From Winogradskyella sp. UBA3174 (GTDB taxonomy: Bacteria; Bacteroidota; Bacteroidia; Flavobacteriales; Flavobacteriaceae): a stretch of 54,432 nt of DNA. The position numbers and the translations under genes are program-made. The DNA lies in contig NZ_DEXW01000008.1 of assembly GCF_002364335.1 (NCBI RefSeq), positions 1-54,432 on the forward strand, in the 5' to 3' direction. Positions 54,359 to 54,432 of the stretch are shown one piece after another. Each line of letters begins with the position of its first letter. Positions within the stretch are counted from its first letter, which is position 1. A model generated the notes under the pieces. That model ran no database searches and was not told where the DNA came from. It was given only the letters and a program-made list of their open reading frames with translations.

Positions 54359-54432
54359 ATGTCAGACATTGCATCAAGAGTAAAAGCAATCATCGTAGAT
54401 AAATTAGGCGTTGATGAAAACGAAGTTGTAAC
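54359..54432 (+). CDS. acpP: Acyl carrier protein, housekeeping (3' end cut by window)
   Basis: The visible 24 codons start MSDIASRVKAIIVDKLGVDE, which is the N terminus of the primary fatty-acid ACP. The phosphopantetheine serine lies outside the window. The divergent arrangement with purN and its own promoter box support the call. Confidence 0.9.
   Translation, partial: MSDIASRVKAIIVDKLGVDENEVV

Overview
The window is an AT-rich stretch of about 54 kb from a Flavobacteriia genome, most likely a marine Flavobacteriaceae. The signs are the two kinds of type IX secretion C-terminal sorting domain, TAnnTTTG-type promoter boxes, few Shine-Dalgarno sites, a thrombospondin-repeat OmpA porin, a viroplasmin/RNase H1 fusion, a long-form PurF, and purN divergent from acpP. 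I cannot place the genus. Genes are dense and mostly chromosomal housekeeping. I see no phage, insertion sequence, rRNA or CRISPR array.

Region 1 (2-10549, plus strand) starts with a truncated FAD oxidoreductase and a Gre-like protein. A tightly packed ten-gene run follows: YceI lipocalin, FAD oxidoreductase, methyltransferase, type III polyketide synthase, FabI/FabL-like enoyl reductase, FabZ-like dehydratase, FabF-like ketosynthase, acyl carrier protein, phosphopantetheinyl transferase and an RND/MMPL exporter. Most junctions overlap or abut. Read together, a small dedicated type II fatty-acid machine makes or extends an acyl chain on its own ACP, and the type III PKS turns it into a phenolic or pyrone lipid. 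The methyltransferase and flavoenzyme would tailor that lipid, perhaps to a quinone, and the YceI and RND proteins would bind and export it. This is the best candidate for an uncharacterised system in the window.

Region 2 (10551-23346, minus strand) holds an orphan ABC ATPase, an FG-GAP/ASPIC type IX-secreted protein co-transcribed with a diheme c-type cytochrome lipoprotein, a large HAD protein, a prolyl oligopeptidase lipoprotein, asd, mscL, alr and tdk.

Region 3 (23426-34899) is mixed: a hypothetical protein, DoxX, a decayed type B sorting-domain gene, rsmI, a UDG-family protein, a lipoprotein esterase, a CMD/AhpD protein, OsmC and recJ. It also holds a frameshifted OmpA-family gene, then a Fic protein preceded by a dense array of palindromic sites and overlapped by an MFS exporter.

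Region 4 (34904-48743) has lpxH and queD with two tiny membrane-protein genes upstream, a MATE pump, a GNAT, a universal stress protein, tRNA-Ala(GGC), an alpha/beta hydrolase, an AddB-like nuclease, an OmpA porin, kbl and an AddA-like helicase-nuclease.

Region 5 (48857-54432) has a superoxide dismutase, then a 530-base gap with two near-identical probable small RNAs, a long-form purF, a PfkB kinase, RNase H1, purN and the start of acpP.
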